A DNA stretch of 46,250 bases from an uncultured Chlorobiaceae bacterium (lineage in GTDB: Bacteria > Bacteroidota > Chlorobiia > Chlorobiales > Chlorobiaceae). Positions 10,078-19,002 of the stretch are shown here, piece by piece. The first letter of the stretch is position 1, and every line of letters begins with the position of its first letter. The stretch lies in NCBI GenBank assembly GCA_903920215.1, contig CAIXLG010000212.1, forward strand, positions 1 to 46,250, given 5' to 3'. The position numbers and the translations under genes were made by a program. The notes below the pieces were generated by a model. That model saw only the letters and a list, made by a program, of their open reading frames with translations, had not been told where the DNA came from and ran no database searches.

Positions 10078-10959
10078 TCACTCCGCAGGCTCTTCCTCAA
10101 GCCGCTTGCGGATACGCTGCAACTCCTTGTGATGTTCAGCCGTAGTTTCAGGATACGACAACTTCAGATCCGTCAACGTCGTCACAATAAGACTGGAAAC
10201 AATAAGACGGGCATTTTGCTTGTCGTCAGCCGGCACCACGTACCATGGCGCATTTTTGGTGCTTGTTGCACCAAGGCACTCCTCATAGGCGTGCATATAC
10301 TCCTTCCAGTATACCCTCTCTTCAACATCAGCAGCACTGAATTTCCAGTTCTTAGCCGGGGCATCTATTCTGTCCAGAAACCGTTTTCGCTGCTCCTTTT
10401 TTGAAAGGTGGAGAAAAAATTTCAAAATCCTTGTTCCGTTGCGATAGAGATGCTGTTCCATATCGACAATCGAATTGAAACGGTGCTGCCAAACTTTCCC
10501 CCCATTAATCAGCTCGTCCGGAATACCCTGTACTGAAAGTATTTCCGGATGAACGCGAACTATAAGCACCTCCTCATAATAGGAGCGGTTAAATATCCCA
10601 ATGTGGCCCCGTTCCGGTAAACAACGGTTGCTTCTCCAAAGAAAATCGTGAACAAGTTCGTGAGCCGAGGGATGCTTGAAACTGAAGACCTGGCACCCCT
10701 GGGGATTCACACCCGACATCACATGCCTGATAACCCCATCTTTTCCGGCGGCATCCATAGCCTGAAAAATCAGCAGCACGGCATACCGGTTATCTGCATA
10801 ATGAACCTGCTGCAGCTTGCTCAACTGCTCGACATGACTGGCAAGCATCTCTTTATACTCTTTTTTGGAACTGTAGACCGGATCGACAAGCGTAGGTCGT
10901 TTGCCAAGATTTACATGTTCACATGCACGAATCCGAAAAGCATCAAGGTCAAACCGCAT
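10078..10959 (-). CDS. Polyphosphate kinase 2 (PPK2) family protein
   Basis: PPK2 enzymes transfer phosphate between polyphosphate and nucleotides. The sequence shows the P-loop kinase fold: Walker [12 protein letters not shown] near 67-77, the lid/basic region [15 protein letters not shown], Walker [13 protein letters not shown] near 121-132, and [15 protein letters not shown]. The single-domain length (293 aa from ATG 10959; the track start is TTG 10965) fits class I or class III enzymes. Whether it makes NDP, NTP or AMP products cannot be told by eye. No strong ribosome site is visible. It is divergent from the response regulator, sharing a 270-base intergenic region that must hold promoters for both. 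Confidence 0.9.
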   Translation of the reverse strand: MRFDLDAFRIRACEHVNLGKRPTLVDPVYSSKKEYKEMLASHVEQLSKLQQVHYADNRYAVLLIFQAMDAAGKDGVIRHVMSGVNPQGCQVFSFKHPSAHELVHDFLWRSNRCLPERGHIGIFNRSYYEEVLIVRVHPEILSVQGIPDELINGGKVWQHRFNSIVDMEQHLYRNGTRILKFFLHLSKKEQRKRFLDRIDAPAKNWKFSAADVEERVYWKEYMHAYEECLGATSTKNAPWYVVPADDKQNARLIVSSLIVTTLTDLKLSYPETTAEHHKELQRIRKRLEEEPAE

Positions 10960-11228
10960 TAGCAATGAGATTGAAAATTTTACCCCGAAAACCGCTTTAG
11001 AAATCTTCCTGAAGCATAAGAATAACTGGCGGCCTTTTAAGCCAATTTTAAGTTTCGGCTTACTCTTCTTTAAGAATCATGAAGCTACCTTATGATGCTT
11101 GGGAACTTCACTTACATCAACGGTAAATATTAATTAAATTTACTGAGACTATGAAGACGGCACTCGTGAAAACCAGAGGTTCTGCGGCCAAAGAGAGCGA
11201 TAATGATTAACAGTTAAAACCTGTGCAT

Positions 11229-11897
11229 ATGAGACTTCTTATTATTGAAGATGAACCTGGAATAGCCGGTTTTCTCAAAGATGGACTTGAGGAGGAATAT
11301 TTTGCCGTTGATATTGCTTACGATGGCAAAAATGGACTAGATCATGCCATGACCAATGAGTATGACCTGATCATCATTGACTGGATGATTCCTGTCATAA
11401 GCGGCATAGAAGTATGCAGGCAGATACGCAAATCAGGAAGTCTGGTGCCGATAATGTTTCTGACCGCAAAAGACACCCTGGAAGACGTGCTGTTCGGTCT
11501 TGAAGCCGGGGCGAATGATTACATAAAAAAACCATTTGCCTTCGAAGAGCTGCTTGCACGAATCAGGGTACAGCTCAGAAGTAAACATCAGGGCGACGAC
11601 TCGTTACGTGCCGGTCACCTGAACATCAATCCGGGAACCCATCAGGTATTCTACGATTCCACTGAAATCACTCTCACTCCCAAGGAGTTTGCCCTTCTTG
11701 AATACCTTGTACGCAATAAAGAGAAGGTGTGTACCAGAAGCCGCATCATCGAACACGTCTGGGACATCCATTTTGATTCTGATACCTCCGTGATTGATGT
11801 CTATATCACCTTTTTGCGCAGAAAACTTGAAAATGCAGGATGCGGCAACCTGATTCAAACCATTCGGGGTGTTGGCTATATCATTCGCGAATCCTGA
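11229..11897 (+). CDS. OmpR/PhoB-family response regulator
   Basis: DNA-binding regulator of a two-component system. The receiver domain (1-115) has acidic residues IEDEP, phospho-acceptor Asp51 in IIIDWMIP, Thr in FLTAKD and Lys in YIKKPF. The winged-helix effector (about 125-222) has LTPKEFALLEYL, SRIIEHVWD and the C-terminal RRKLE..IRGVGYI. I prefer ATG 11229 (222 aa) to the track's GTG 11223. The cognate kinase begins 10 bases downstream. The length and layout resemble CusR/QseB-type regulators. The signal and target genes are unknown. It is possibly autoregulated from the divergent region with the PPK2 gene. Confidence 0.95.
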   Translation: MRLLIIEDEPGIAGFLKDGLEEEYFAVDIAYDGKNGLDHAMTNEYDLIIIDWMIPVISGIEVCRQIRKSGSLVPIMFLTAKDTLEDVLFGLEAGANDYIKKPFAFEELLARIRVQLRSKHQGDDSLRAGHLNINPGTHQVFYDSTEITLTPKEFALLEYLVRNKEKVCTRSRIIEHVWDIHFDSDTSVIDVYITFLRRKLENAGCGNLIQTIRGVGYIIRES

Positions 11898-11907
11898 AGC
11901 AAAACTG

Positions 11908-13386
11908 ATGAATACAGAAGCAAAGCATGCGCACAAGAATACCTCCATCCTCTTCAAAAAATGGACGGTCATGAGTTTGCGTAACCGTATCGCCTTATAC
12001 TATACTATTGCGACAGCCTTTCTCATCGCCCTTGTCTTTGCAATACTCTACTTCATGGTTGAAAGCATCGTTTACAAGCAATTCGATGAAGAAGTCAATA
12101 ATGAGGTTGCTGAAGTTTTTGCAGATGCACACGTAACAAGTCACGATTTCACAAGTTTCGCAAGGTTTAAAAATTTTATTGATGATAAAGAGATCAATTT
12201 CAGTGCGGTCAAACATGATCAGAAAGAAGCCGCAAAAGTTGACACTGAATTTATTCAACTGGTCAACCACAAGGGAGAGGTCGTCAATAAATCAAATAAT
12301 CTTGCCCGAAACGTCCTGATATTCAAGCCCGGCGAGACAAAAACGATCTACTTCAACAGCACTATCAACAACTCAACGATTCGGCAGGGACAGCTTCCAC
12401 TTTTCAATAGTGACGGCATCATCAAAGGATATCTCATTGTTGCTGTTCCCATGAAAAAAGCAATTATTGTCCTTCACGACCTGGAAACCGTTTTTCTGTT
12501 TTCATTTCCCGCCATTATTCTTACGCTCTTTGTTCTTACCCGGTTGATTGCCGGAAAAAGTATACGCCCCATCGAAAAGGTTATTGCAACTGCTGAAAAA
12601 ATGACCCAGACAAACCTGAGTCAACGTATTGGGCTGCCCTATCATCATGATGAATTGTATCGTTTGGCGTCGACCATAAACGCCTTGCTTGACCGGATGC
12701 AGGATGCATTCCAGCGTGAAAAACAGTTTACTGCCGATGCATCACACGAACTGAAAACACCTCTTGCTGTGGTTAAAGGCACCTTGGAGGTTCTTGTCAG
12801 AAAACCGCGAGAAAAAGAACACTACGAAACCAAAATTCAGTTCTGCCTGACAGAATTAAACCGCATGGCTCAACTGATCGACCAGCTTCTTATGCTTGCC
12901 CGGTATGAAAGCAGCAAAATTAAACAGCATCGAGAGAAGGTCTCGCTCCACCTTGCCATTGAGAGTGTGACAGGACGATTGCACCCGATAGCGCTTGAAA
13001 AAGGAATCGACGTAGAGGTGAGAAGCAATGAAAAGTCGCCGGTCATTGCAGACCCTGCAATGCTTGAAGTTATCCTTGAAAATATTCTTTCAAATGCAAT
13101 CAAATATTCTCCTGCAGGATCAGGCATAACCATAACCGTAGAGCAAAAAGAGAAAAACATCATGTGCAATATTACTGATCAGGGAATAGGGATTCCTGAA
13201 GAAAAACTGCATGCTGTTTTTGAGCGGTTCTACCGCGTTGATGAGTCGAGAAACTCAGAAACAGGAGGGTTCGGACTGGGATTGTCCATAGTAAAAAGAC
13301 TTGCTGATCTGCAAAAAATCCAGGTATCGGTGATAAGTGAAAAAAACCTTGGCACTACCATTTCCCTGATATTTCCCTCCACATAA
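11908..13386 (+). CDS. Sensor histidine kinase (HAMP-HisKA-HATPase)
   Basis: Inner-membrane kinase, the evident partner of the preceding response regulator. From ATG 11908 it is 492 aa. The first membrane helix lies around YTIATAFLIALVFAILYFMV, then a periplasmic sensor region of about 150 residues, a second helix around VFLFSFPAIILTLFVL, and a HAMP linker (GKSIRPIEKV..). HisKA follows with phospho-His in ASHELKTPLAVV, then HATPase with N box ENILSNAIKYS, G1 DQGIGIP and G2 GGFGLGLSIVKRL. ATG 11971 (MSLRNR) is a possible later start; the track start at 11869 overlaps the regulator and has no support. The ligand is not predictable. Confidence 0.93.
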   Translation: MNTEAKHAHKNTSILFKKWTVMSLRNRIALYYTIATAFLIALVFAILYFMVESIVYKQFDEEVNNEVAEVFADAHVTSHDFTSFARFKNFIDDKEINFSAVKHDQKEAAKVDTEFIQLVNHKGEVVNKSNNLARNVLIFKPGETKTIYFNSTINNSTIRQGQLPLFNSDGIIKGYLIVAVPMKKAIIVLHDLETVFLFSFPAIILTLFVLTRLIAGKSIRPIEKVIATAEKMTQTNLSQRIGLPYHHDELYRLASTINALLDRMQDAFQREKQFTADASHELKTPLAVVKGTLEVLVRKPREKEHYETKIQFCLTELNRMAQLIDQLLMLARYESSKIKQHREKVSLHLAIESVTGRLHPIALEKGIDVEVRSNEKSPVIADPAMLEVILENILSNAIKYSPAGSGITITVEQKEKNIMCNITDQGIGIPEEKLHAVFERFYRVDESRNSETGGFGLGLSIVKRLADLQKIQVSVISEKNLGTTISLIFPST

Positions 13387-13766
13387 CTAATCGACGGCTC
13401 CAAGTCACCTTTCAACTCCCTTAAAAAACTGAATGGACTTCAGCCTGAAGGCTAATTGGCACGGAAAAAGTTGTGGCAGTTTTCATTCTTCATTCTCTCA
13501 ATGCATAACTGACCTTAGCCTTTTCTATCAAAGGTTTAAATGGTTTTTAGTATTTTAACCATAAAAAGCCAAAGAGGCAGGGTGCGACAGCTTCCTCAGT
13601 TCAAACAGCTCGCTGTTGCAGCTGTTTGAACTGAGGAAGGCAAGTTTATTTCATATCTTCATTCCTCTCCGTTACATGTTACTTCACATTATTCATGAAG
13701 GCCGCCAACCCGGCATGGACTGCCGGCAGCAGGCAAATATTGCGTTCATCAGGTAAATAAATACCC
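13387..13766. other. Intergenic region with a long perfect inverted repeat
   Basis: No gene is supported in these 380 bases. They contain a small repeat CTTCAG-C-CTGAAG (around 13440-13452) and a perfect 20-bp inverted repeat at 13591-13639. The ends probably carry the 3' UTR of the kinase and the promoter of the hybrid kinase gene. No confident -35/-10 pair was found. Confidence 0.6.
13591..13639. repeat. Perfect 20-bp inverted repeat with 9-base loop
   Basis: CTTCCTCAGTTCAAACAGCT is followed by CGCTGTTGC and then its exact reverse complement. The stem is long and perfect, lies 205 bases after the sensor kinase stop and 128 bases before the hybrid kinase. The downstream flank (GCAAGTTTATTTC) is only mildly T-rich, so an ordinary Rho-independent terminator is not a good fit. 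I do not see a second copy in the window. Confidence 0.85.
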
Positions 13767-16067
13767 ATGCCAGAGAAGAAAAGGGGAAATAAAAATGCAA
13801 GCCTGGTAATAAACGGAGCGGCTAAGGATGTTCTCCATCGTAACCTGAGTTCCTATATTCAGCACGGTTACGCTTACTACCGTATGATTACCGATGAAGA
13901 CAACCCTGTTGATTTTATTTATGAGGAGGTGAATGAGAGTTATGCAAAACTGACAGGATTACACGACGTTATAGGCAAAAGAATGACGGAAATTCGACCT
14001 GGTCTGGCCAAGTCAAATCCTCTTTTTTTTGAGAAATATGCCAGGGTAGCAGAAACAGGAGTCCCCGACAAGTTCGAAATCTTCATTGATACCGAGAACC
14101 ACTGGTATGATATCTCCCTCTACAGTCCACAAAAAGGGTATGTCCTCTCAATGTTCGATGATATTACCAACCGCAAAAATTCTGAAGAAGCTCTGAAGAA
14201 AAGCGAAGAACGGTTCAGGCAACTTTTCGATGGTCATTCATTCATCATGTTGGTCATTGATGAGCTGGGAAACATTATTAACGCGAATCCTGCTGCGTCG
14301 GCTTTTTATGGATGGCCGGTGGAAGAGCTGTGCAAGATGCATTTAGATCAGATTACAACGAAGCCGCCTTTGGAGGTGAAAAGTGATCTGAAAAAATTCA
14401 AGACAACGCTGCTTAACACTTTTTCAATTCTCCACCGCACGGCAGATGGTTCTTTAAAAGATGTAGATGTGGTGAGCAATACCATTGAGATACAAGGTAA
14501 GGTGGTCTTTTATTGCATCATTAAAGATATTTCCGAACTTAAGCAGGCTGAGAAGCAGCTCAAAAAGCTGAGTGTTGCCGTTGAGCAAAGTCCCGCTATT
14601 GTTCTCATTACTGATCCTGATGGTAACATCGAATACGTCAACCCGATGTTTACCCAGGTTACAGGATATTCTGCCAAAGAGGCGAAAGGAGAAAACCCCC
14701 GCATCATTCAATCCGGCCTGATGGAAAAATCAGTCTATGAAGAGCTCTGGAAAACTATTCTCTCAGGAGATATATGGTATGGGGAATTGCAGAACAAAAA
14801 GAAAAACGGTGAACTCTACTGGGATCAAGCTGTTATCTCTGCTATCCGGAATAACGAGGGGGTAATTTCCAATTTTGTAGCTGTAAAGCTGGATATTACT
14901 GAACAGAAAAGAATATTGGATGAACTGATTGAGTCCAAACTAAAAACAGAAGAGAGCGACCGTTTAAAATCAGCGTTTCTGGCCAACATCAGCCATGAAA
15001 TACGCACCCCGATGAATGGCATTCTCGGCTTTGCAGAACTGCTGAAAGATCCCCATCTCACCGGAGAGGAAAAGGCTGATTTTATCGACCTTATTCAACA
15101 GAGCGGAAAGCGCATGCTTGATCTCATTAACAACCTGATTAATATTTCGCGCATAGAAGCCGGCGAGACCATTCTGCACATGGCCGCCACGCCGGTCAAT
15201 ACACTGTTACGTGATCTCTCTGCATTTTTCAGGCCTGAAATGAGCAAAAAAGGGCTGCTGTTAAACTTTCTCACACCTCTTTCCGACAGCGAAAGCATTA
15301 TTGAAACCGACAGTGGAAAGCTCATCCAGATTTTAACAAACCTTATTCAGAATGCACTGAAATTCACAAGCAAGGGAAAAATTGATTTCGGTTATAACAG
15401 AATAGACGGTACCCTTGAGTTTTATGTGATCGATACCGGTATTGGTATACCACTCGCAATGAAAACGAAGATTTTTGAACGGTTCCACCAGGTTGATAAC
15501 CCATTGACCCGAACCCAGGAAGGATCAGGCCTGGGATTGAACATTACCAAGAGCTACGTTGAAATGCTGGGAGGCACCATCAGGGTTGAATCGGCAGTAC
15601 ACCAGGGAAGCGAATTCTACTTTACCCTCCCTTATTCTCCAACCGGTCCAGCGAAATTACCGCTTTCGAGTACCGTTATGCAGCCACCAATCCTGGCTCT
15701 TCCAGCCGTAACAATTCTCATCGCCGAGGATGATATTGTTTGCAGCTTACTGCTTAAAAACAGCCTGAAAGGCAAAAACGTTACAACGTTTTGTGCCGGA
15801 AATGGAGAGGAAGCTTTAGCAATGGTTCGGCAGCATCAGGAAATCGATCTTGTTCTTATGGACATTAGAATGCCTTTGATGGATGGATACGAAGCGACCA
15901 CCCTGATTAAAAAAATTCGGCCCGACCTGCCTGTTATAGCCCAGTCAGCCTTTACATCAAAAGAGGCCAAAGAAAAAGCTACAGAGGCCGGATGCGACAG
16001 ATTCATCACCAAACCCATCAATAGAAAGGAACTGCTTGAACTGATGCAGGAGCTGCTCAACTGGTAA
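13767..16067 (+). CDS. Hybrid histidine kinase: PAS-PAS-PAS-HisKA-HATPase-REC
   Basis: A soluble 766-aa hybrid kinase with no membrane helix, so it probably senses a cytoplasmic signal. PAS-like domains run about 30-140, 145-260 and 265-385. HisKA has phospho-His410 in NISHEIRTPMNGILGF. HATPase has NLIQNALKF, DTGIGIP and GSGLGLNI. A C-terminal receiver (about 650-766) has phospho-Asp in LVLMDIRMP and Lys in FITKPI. The third PAS (QSPAIVLITDPDGNIEYVNP) closely resembles a PAS of the multi-PAS HD-GYP gene at 28-31 kb, which points to domain shuffling within this genome. No HPt or output regulator is adjacent. The start at 13767 lacks a strong ribosome site but fits the N-terminus. Confidence 0.93.
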   Translation: MPEKKRGNKNASLVINGAAKDVLHRNLSSYIQHGYAYYRMITDEDNPVDFIYEEVNESYAKLTGLHDVIGKRMTEIRPGLAKSNPLFFEKYARVAETGVPDKFEIFIDTENHWYDISLYSPQKGYVLSMFDDITNRKNSEEALKKSEERFRQLFDGHSFIMLVIDELGNIINANPAASAFYGWPVEELCKMHLDQITTKPPLEVKSDLKKFKTTLLNTFSILHRTADGSLKDVDVVSNTIEIQGKVVFYCIIKDISELKQAEKQLKKLSVAVEQSPAIVLITDPDGNIEYVNPMFTQVTGYSAKEAKGENPRIIQSGLMEKSVYEELWKTILSGDIWYGELQNKKKNGELYWDQAVISAIRNNEGVISNFVAVKLDITEQKRILDELIESKLKTEESDRLKSAFLANISHEIRTPMNGILGFAELLKDPHLTGEEKADFIDLIQQSGKRMLDLINNLINISRIEAGETILHMAATPVNTLLRDLSAFFRPEMSKKGLLLNFLTPLSDSESIIETDSGKLIQILTNLIQNALKFTSKGKIDFGYNRIDGTLEFYVIDTGIGIPLAMKTKIFERFHQVDNPLTRTQEGSGLGLNITKSYVEMLGGTIRVESAVHQGSEFYFTLPYSPTGPAKLPLSSTVMQPPILALPAVTILIAEDDIVCSLLLKNSLKGKNVTTFCAGNGEEALAMVRQHQEIDLVLMDIRMPLMDGYEATTLIKKIRPDLPVIAQSAFTSKEAKEKATEAGCDRFITKPINRKELLELMQELLNW

Positions 16068-16081
16068 ATTGACTCATACAA

Positions 16082-16732
16082 TTACCGGCTAATGCCAAAA
16101 AAAGTTGCTGTCGGCATGGTTTCGGGAAGAATATAAATGTAGCCGTTTGCAGTATCAAATAAAGGACTGAGCACGTTACTGTAAAACTCCTTGGTCGTAT
16201 TAACACACCCTAAGGTTACCCTGTGGTCTTTTATATTCTTTGACTGCATTCGACTTAGCCGTGATGCTTCAGATTTACCCGCAGGAACAGAGTGTATTGC
16301 CAGTCCAGCTTCAAAGTCAATCCAAAGCACCTTTCCACCCTGTAAGTCCAATCCATGTCGTAACAGAAACCTGCCCGCAGCGGTAGTACGATCTTTTAGC
16401 GGTATCTGGGAAAGCTTAAGACTTCCTGTCCCAGGGGTTGTCAAGTCGCCAACTGCAAGGCCGAGGAGAACCGCAGTAAGAGAGAGTATTCGACCGTCTT
16501 TGTCAAATACAAAAAGTTTTGCCTGTTTTTTATCAACAATTACAAATGGCATACCATGATTGTCGTTACTCTTGACCACCCAGTCTGTAACAAGAAGCAC
16601 ATCATCCGATTTTTTCTCGGATCCCAAAAAAGTACTTTTTCCTTTCTCTTCCTTTTCAACTGAGGGTGAAAATATGGTCAGACTCAGCGTAATGAGAACG
16701 AGAGAAAAAAATCTATGGCGGGAAAACTTCAT
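16082..16732 (-). CDS. L,D-transpeptidase-like (YkuD-type) exported protein
   Basis: The 216-aa protein starts with a basic then hydrophobic leader (FSRHRFFSLVLITLSLTIFS), a likely signal peptide or anchor. The C-terminal half has the YkuD-type elements: a His in AIHSVPAG (near 150) and the catalytic Cys motif VTLGCVNTTKEFY (near 184), matching the family pattern [ST]xGC[VI]N. Known enzymes of this fold cross-link peptidoglycan or attach proteins to it in the periplasm. The preceding region (VIVDKKQAKLFVFDKDGRIL) matches the usual start of the domain. It converges with the hybrid kinase gene with only 14 bases between. The family call is likely; activity is not certain, because the His-to-Cys region is rather divergent. 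Confidence 0.78.
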   Translation of the reverse strand: MKFSRHRFFSLVLITLSLTIFSPSVEKEEKGKSTFLGSEKKSDDVLLVTDWVVKSNDNHGMPFVIVDKKQAKLFVFDKDGRILSLTAVLLGLAVGDLTTPGTGSLKLSQIPLKDRTTAAGRFLLRHGLDLQGGKVLWIDFEAGLAIHSVPAGKSEASRLSRMQSKNIKDHRVTLGCVNTTKEFYSNVLSPLFDTANGYIYILPETMPTATFFGISR

Positions 16733-16931
16733 ACGACTTTTTTAAGTGCTGAGTGAAATCAGTCGGCAGTCGGCAATTGGCAGTGGGCAATTTTCTGTGA
16801 ATGCTTACTTACCGACTGAGAACTGATTAGTGCTGAGTACTGCGTGATTAGTGCTGAGTATAAAGGATCCCTCACAGGAGTTCGGGATGAGAGTGTGTGC
16901 AGGGGAGCTGCGCTTGATAGAGCAGTGTGGT
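16733..16931. repeat. Intergenic cluster of short tandem and dispersed repeats
   Basis: Three repeat types sit in 200 bases. First, four 7-bp units of the form NGGCA[AG]T at about 16764-16791. Second, a 15-bp direct repeat GATTAGTGCTGAGTA at 16825-16839 and 16846-16860 (period 21). Third, GGATCCCTCAC..TTCGGGATGA at 16865-16890, an imperfect palindrome whose relative appears at 20565-20589. The first and third types both recur in the intergenic region 20338-20619. No gene is present here. Confidence 0.8.
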
Positions 16932-18926
16932 TCATTGTTTCAGGCGTTTGAGTGCTTCTCGGGCTTTCGGGAGCCCTTGGTCTGCTGCTAATTTATACCA
17001 TTGCCTGGCGTCTGTTTTGCTTGCTGTTACTCCTTCTCCCTTTTCAGTCATCTCGCCTAAGTAATACTGTGCATTCGGGTTGCCTTGCAGTGCTGAAAAA
17101 CGATACCATTTCATGGCTTCAACATTGTTTTTCAAGATACCAAAACCGTTAGCGTACATCCAGCCAAGATGGCACTGAGCATGGGCATTGCCCTTATCAG
17201 CTGCCAGTCGGTACCATTTGACTGCCTCCGCATTGTCTTTTTTGACACCCTCACCGTTGTAGTACATCCATCCAAGGTTGTACTCTGCGACAGCGAGCTT
17301 CAGCAAGGCTGCAAACCGGTACCATTTCACCGCTTCAACGCTGTTTTTAGTGACACCCTGACCCTGGTAGAGCATGGCCCCGTAGTTGAACTGAGCGATT
17401 GCAAGACCATTTTGTGCCGCCATCCGGTACCATTTCGCTGCTTCTGTATAGTTTTTGGGGACACCCTCTCCTTTATAGGAGGCGTTGGCAAGATTAAGCT
17501 GAGCCTGTGACAGGCCCTTGTCCGCTGCTATCCGATAGTGTTTTACTGCTTCAGTATAGCTTTGTGCAACTCCCTGGCCTTGATAGTACATCCATCCGAG
17601 GTTGTAATGACCAACTGCTAATCCTTGTGCTGCCGCCAGACGAAACCATTTTTGAGCTTCAGTATAATTTTGTTTAACTCCTTCGCCTTTGTAGTACATC
17701 AATCCAAGATTGGACTGGGCCATTGATAAGCCCTTGTCTGCAGCCTGGCGATAGTACTTTGCGGCCCTGACGTAGTCCTGTTTAACGTTAAGGCCCTGAT
17801 ATAATATTTCAGCAATGCTGAATTGAGCTTGTGGAAGACCTTTCACTGTCGCATCATAATACCACTTTAACACCTCCTTATCGTTTTGATCAAATGCCTG
17901 TGCCGGATTGTTGTAGTATCCGACATTGAAATCATAGTAAGGCTTCATTCGTCCCTGTTCGGCGGCCAGACGATACCATTTAGATGCTGTAACTATGTTA
18001 CGCTGAACCCCCCTGCCATCCTGATACAACACTCCCAAATTGAACTGGGCCCTTACAAACCCGTGCTGAGCAGCTAAACTGTACCATTTCAGAGCTTGAA
18101 CATCGCTTTGCGGGACACCCTGACCCATGGAGTACATCCATCCGAGGCTGTACTGTGCAATTGGAAGATTATGAGCCGCCGCAAGAGTGTACCAGTGAAC
18201 AGCTATCGTATCATTCTGGGGAACACCAAGACCACGTTCGTACATCGAGCCAAGATTATACTGAGCCTGTGCCATTTGCTGCGCTGCAGCCAGACGATAC
18301 CAGCGAACAGCCTCCGTATAGTTTTTTTGAACCCCCTCCCCCATCTCATACATGGCTCCGAGATTGTTCTGAGCAACTGCATAACCCTTTGCCGCCGACC
18401 GGAGATACTCCTTCAAGATATCACCGGCACTCGAGGTTATCCCATCACCCTTAAAAGAAATGATTGCATAATTTGGACGAATTGCAATATCAGTCTGCGC
18501 TGCCGCAAGCCGGTACCATTGTACTGCCAAATCAAAGTTTTGCGGGACTCCCAGACCGCGCTCGTACATTATGCCCAAATTGTATTGAGCCTTTGCAAAT
18601 CCATGCTGAGCTGCAAGACGGTACCATTTAACGGCCTCCTGACTGTTTTTAGTGACTCCCCTGCCATTGGCATACGCTTCTCCAAGATTGTTCTGACCAA
18701 GGGCAATTCCAGCCGCGGCCATAAGCCGAAACGTTTTTACAGATTCGATATCGTTATTTTTTTCCAAAACATTGTCATTCTTGATTACCCCGGAATTGAA
18801 TTGAGCCTCAACAATGCCCTGTTCTGCAGTTACACGAGGATTTTCTATGGGGATGGGTGAAATCTCAGCCCTTAGTGATGTAAAAAAAAGGAGAACTGAA
18901 ATAACGGATAACAAGAGCTTTTTCAT
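16932..18926 (-). CDS. Exported Sel1-like repeat protein
   Basis: A 664-aa protein with a signal peptide (MKKLLLSVISVLLFFTSLRA) followed by about 17 Sel1-like repeats of 36 residues. Each is of the type AQYNLGxMYxxGxGVxxNxxEAVKWYRLAA. Three copies are degenerate: the first, the fourth (near 145-180) and the ninth (near 325-365). The protein ends shortly after the last repeat and has no other domain. Sel1 repeats form alpha-solenoids that bind other proteins; exported forms often act in envelope processes. The partner is unknown. The gene is monocistronic, with repeat-rich DNA downstream and a 76-base gap to the CHASE3-GGDQF gene, which could share its promoter. Confidence 0.92.
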   Translation of the reverse strand: MKKLLLSVISVLLFFTSLRAEISPIPIENPRVTAEQGIVEAQFNSGVIKNDNVLEKNNDIESVKTFRLMAAAGIALGQNNLGEAYANGRGVTKNSQEAVKWYRLAAQHGFAKAQYNLGIMYERGLGVPQNFDLAVQWYRLAAAQTDIAIRPNYAIISFKGDGITSSAGDILKEYLRSAAKGYAVAQNNLGAMYEMGEGVQKNYTEAVRWYRLAAAQQMAQAQYNLGSMYERGLGVPQNDTIAVHWYTLAAAHNLPIAQYSLGWMYSMGQGVPQSDVQALKWYSLAAQHGFVRAQFNLGVLYQDGRGVQRNIVTASKWYRLAAEQGRMKPYYDFNVGYYNNPAQAFDQNDKEVLKWYYDATVKGLPQAQFSIAEILYQGLNVKQDYVRAAKYYRQAADKGLSMAQSNLGLMYYKGEGVKQNYTEAQKWFRLAAAQGLAVGHYNLGWMYYQGQGVAQSYTEAVKHYRIAADKGLSQAQLNLANASYKGEGVPKNYTEAAKWYRMAAQNGLAIAQFNYGAMLYQGQGVTKNSVEAVKWYRFAALLKLAVAEYNLGWMYYNGEGVKKDNAEAVKWYRLAADKGNAHAQCHLGWMYANGFGILKNNVEAMKWYRFSALQGNPNAQYYLGEMTEKGEGVTASKTDARQWYKLAADQGLPKAREALKRLKQ

Positions 18927-19002
18927 GAATAATCGGCAGTTTCAAATCGATTGCACTCAAAATAAGCTGTAACCTATTTTTATTGTTGTTCATTACAGAG
19001 CA

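Noticed and set aside
16932-18926. Periodic 108-base pattern suggesting a DNA satellite
   Set aside because: The period is explained by the 36-residue Sel1 protein repeats.
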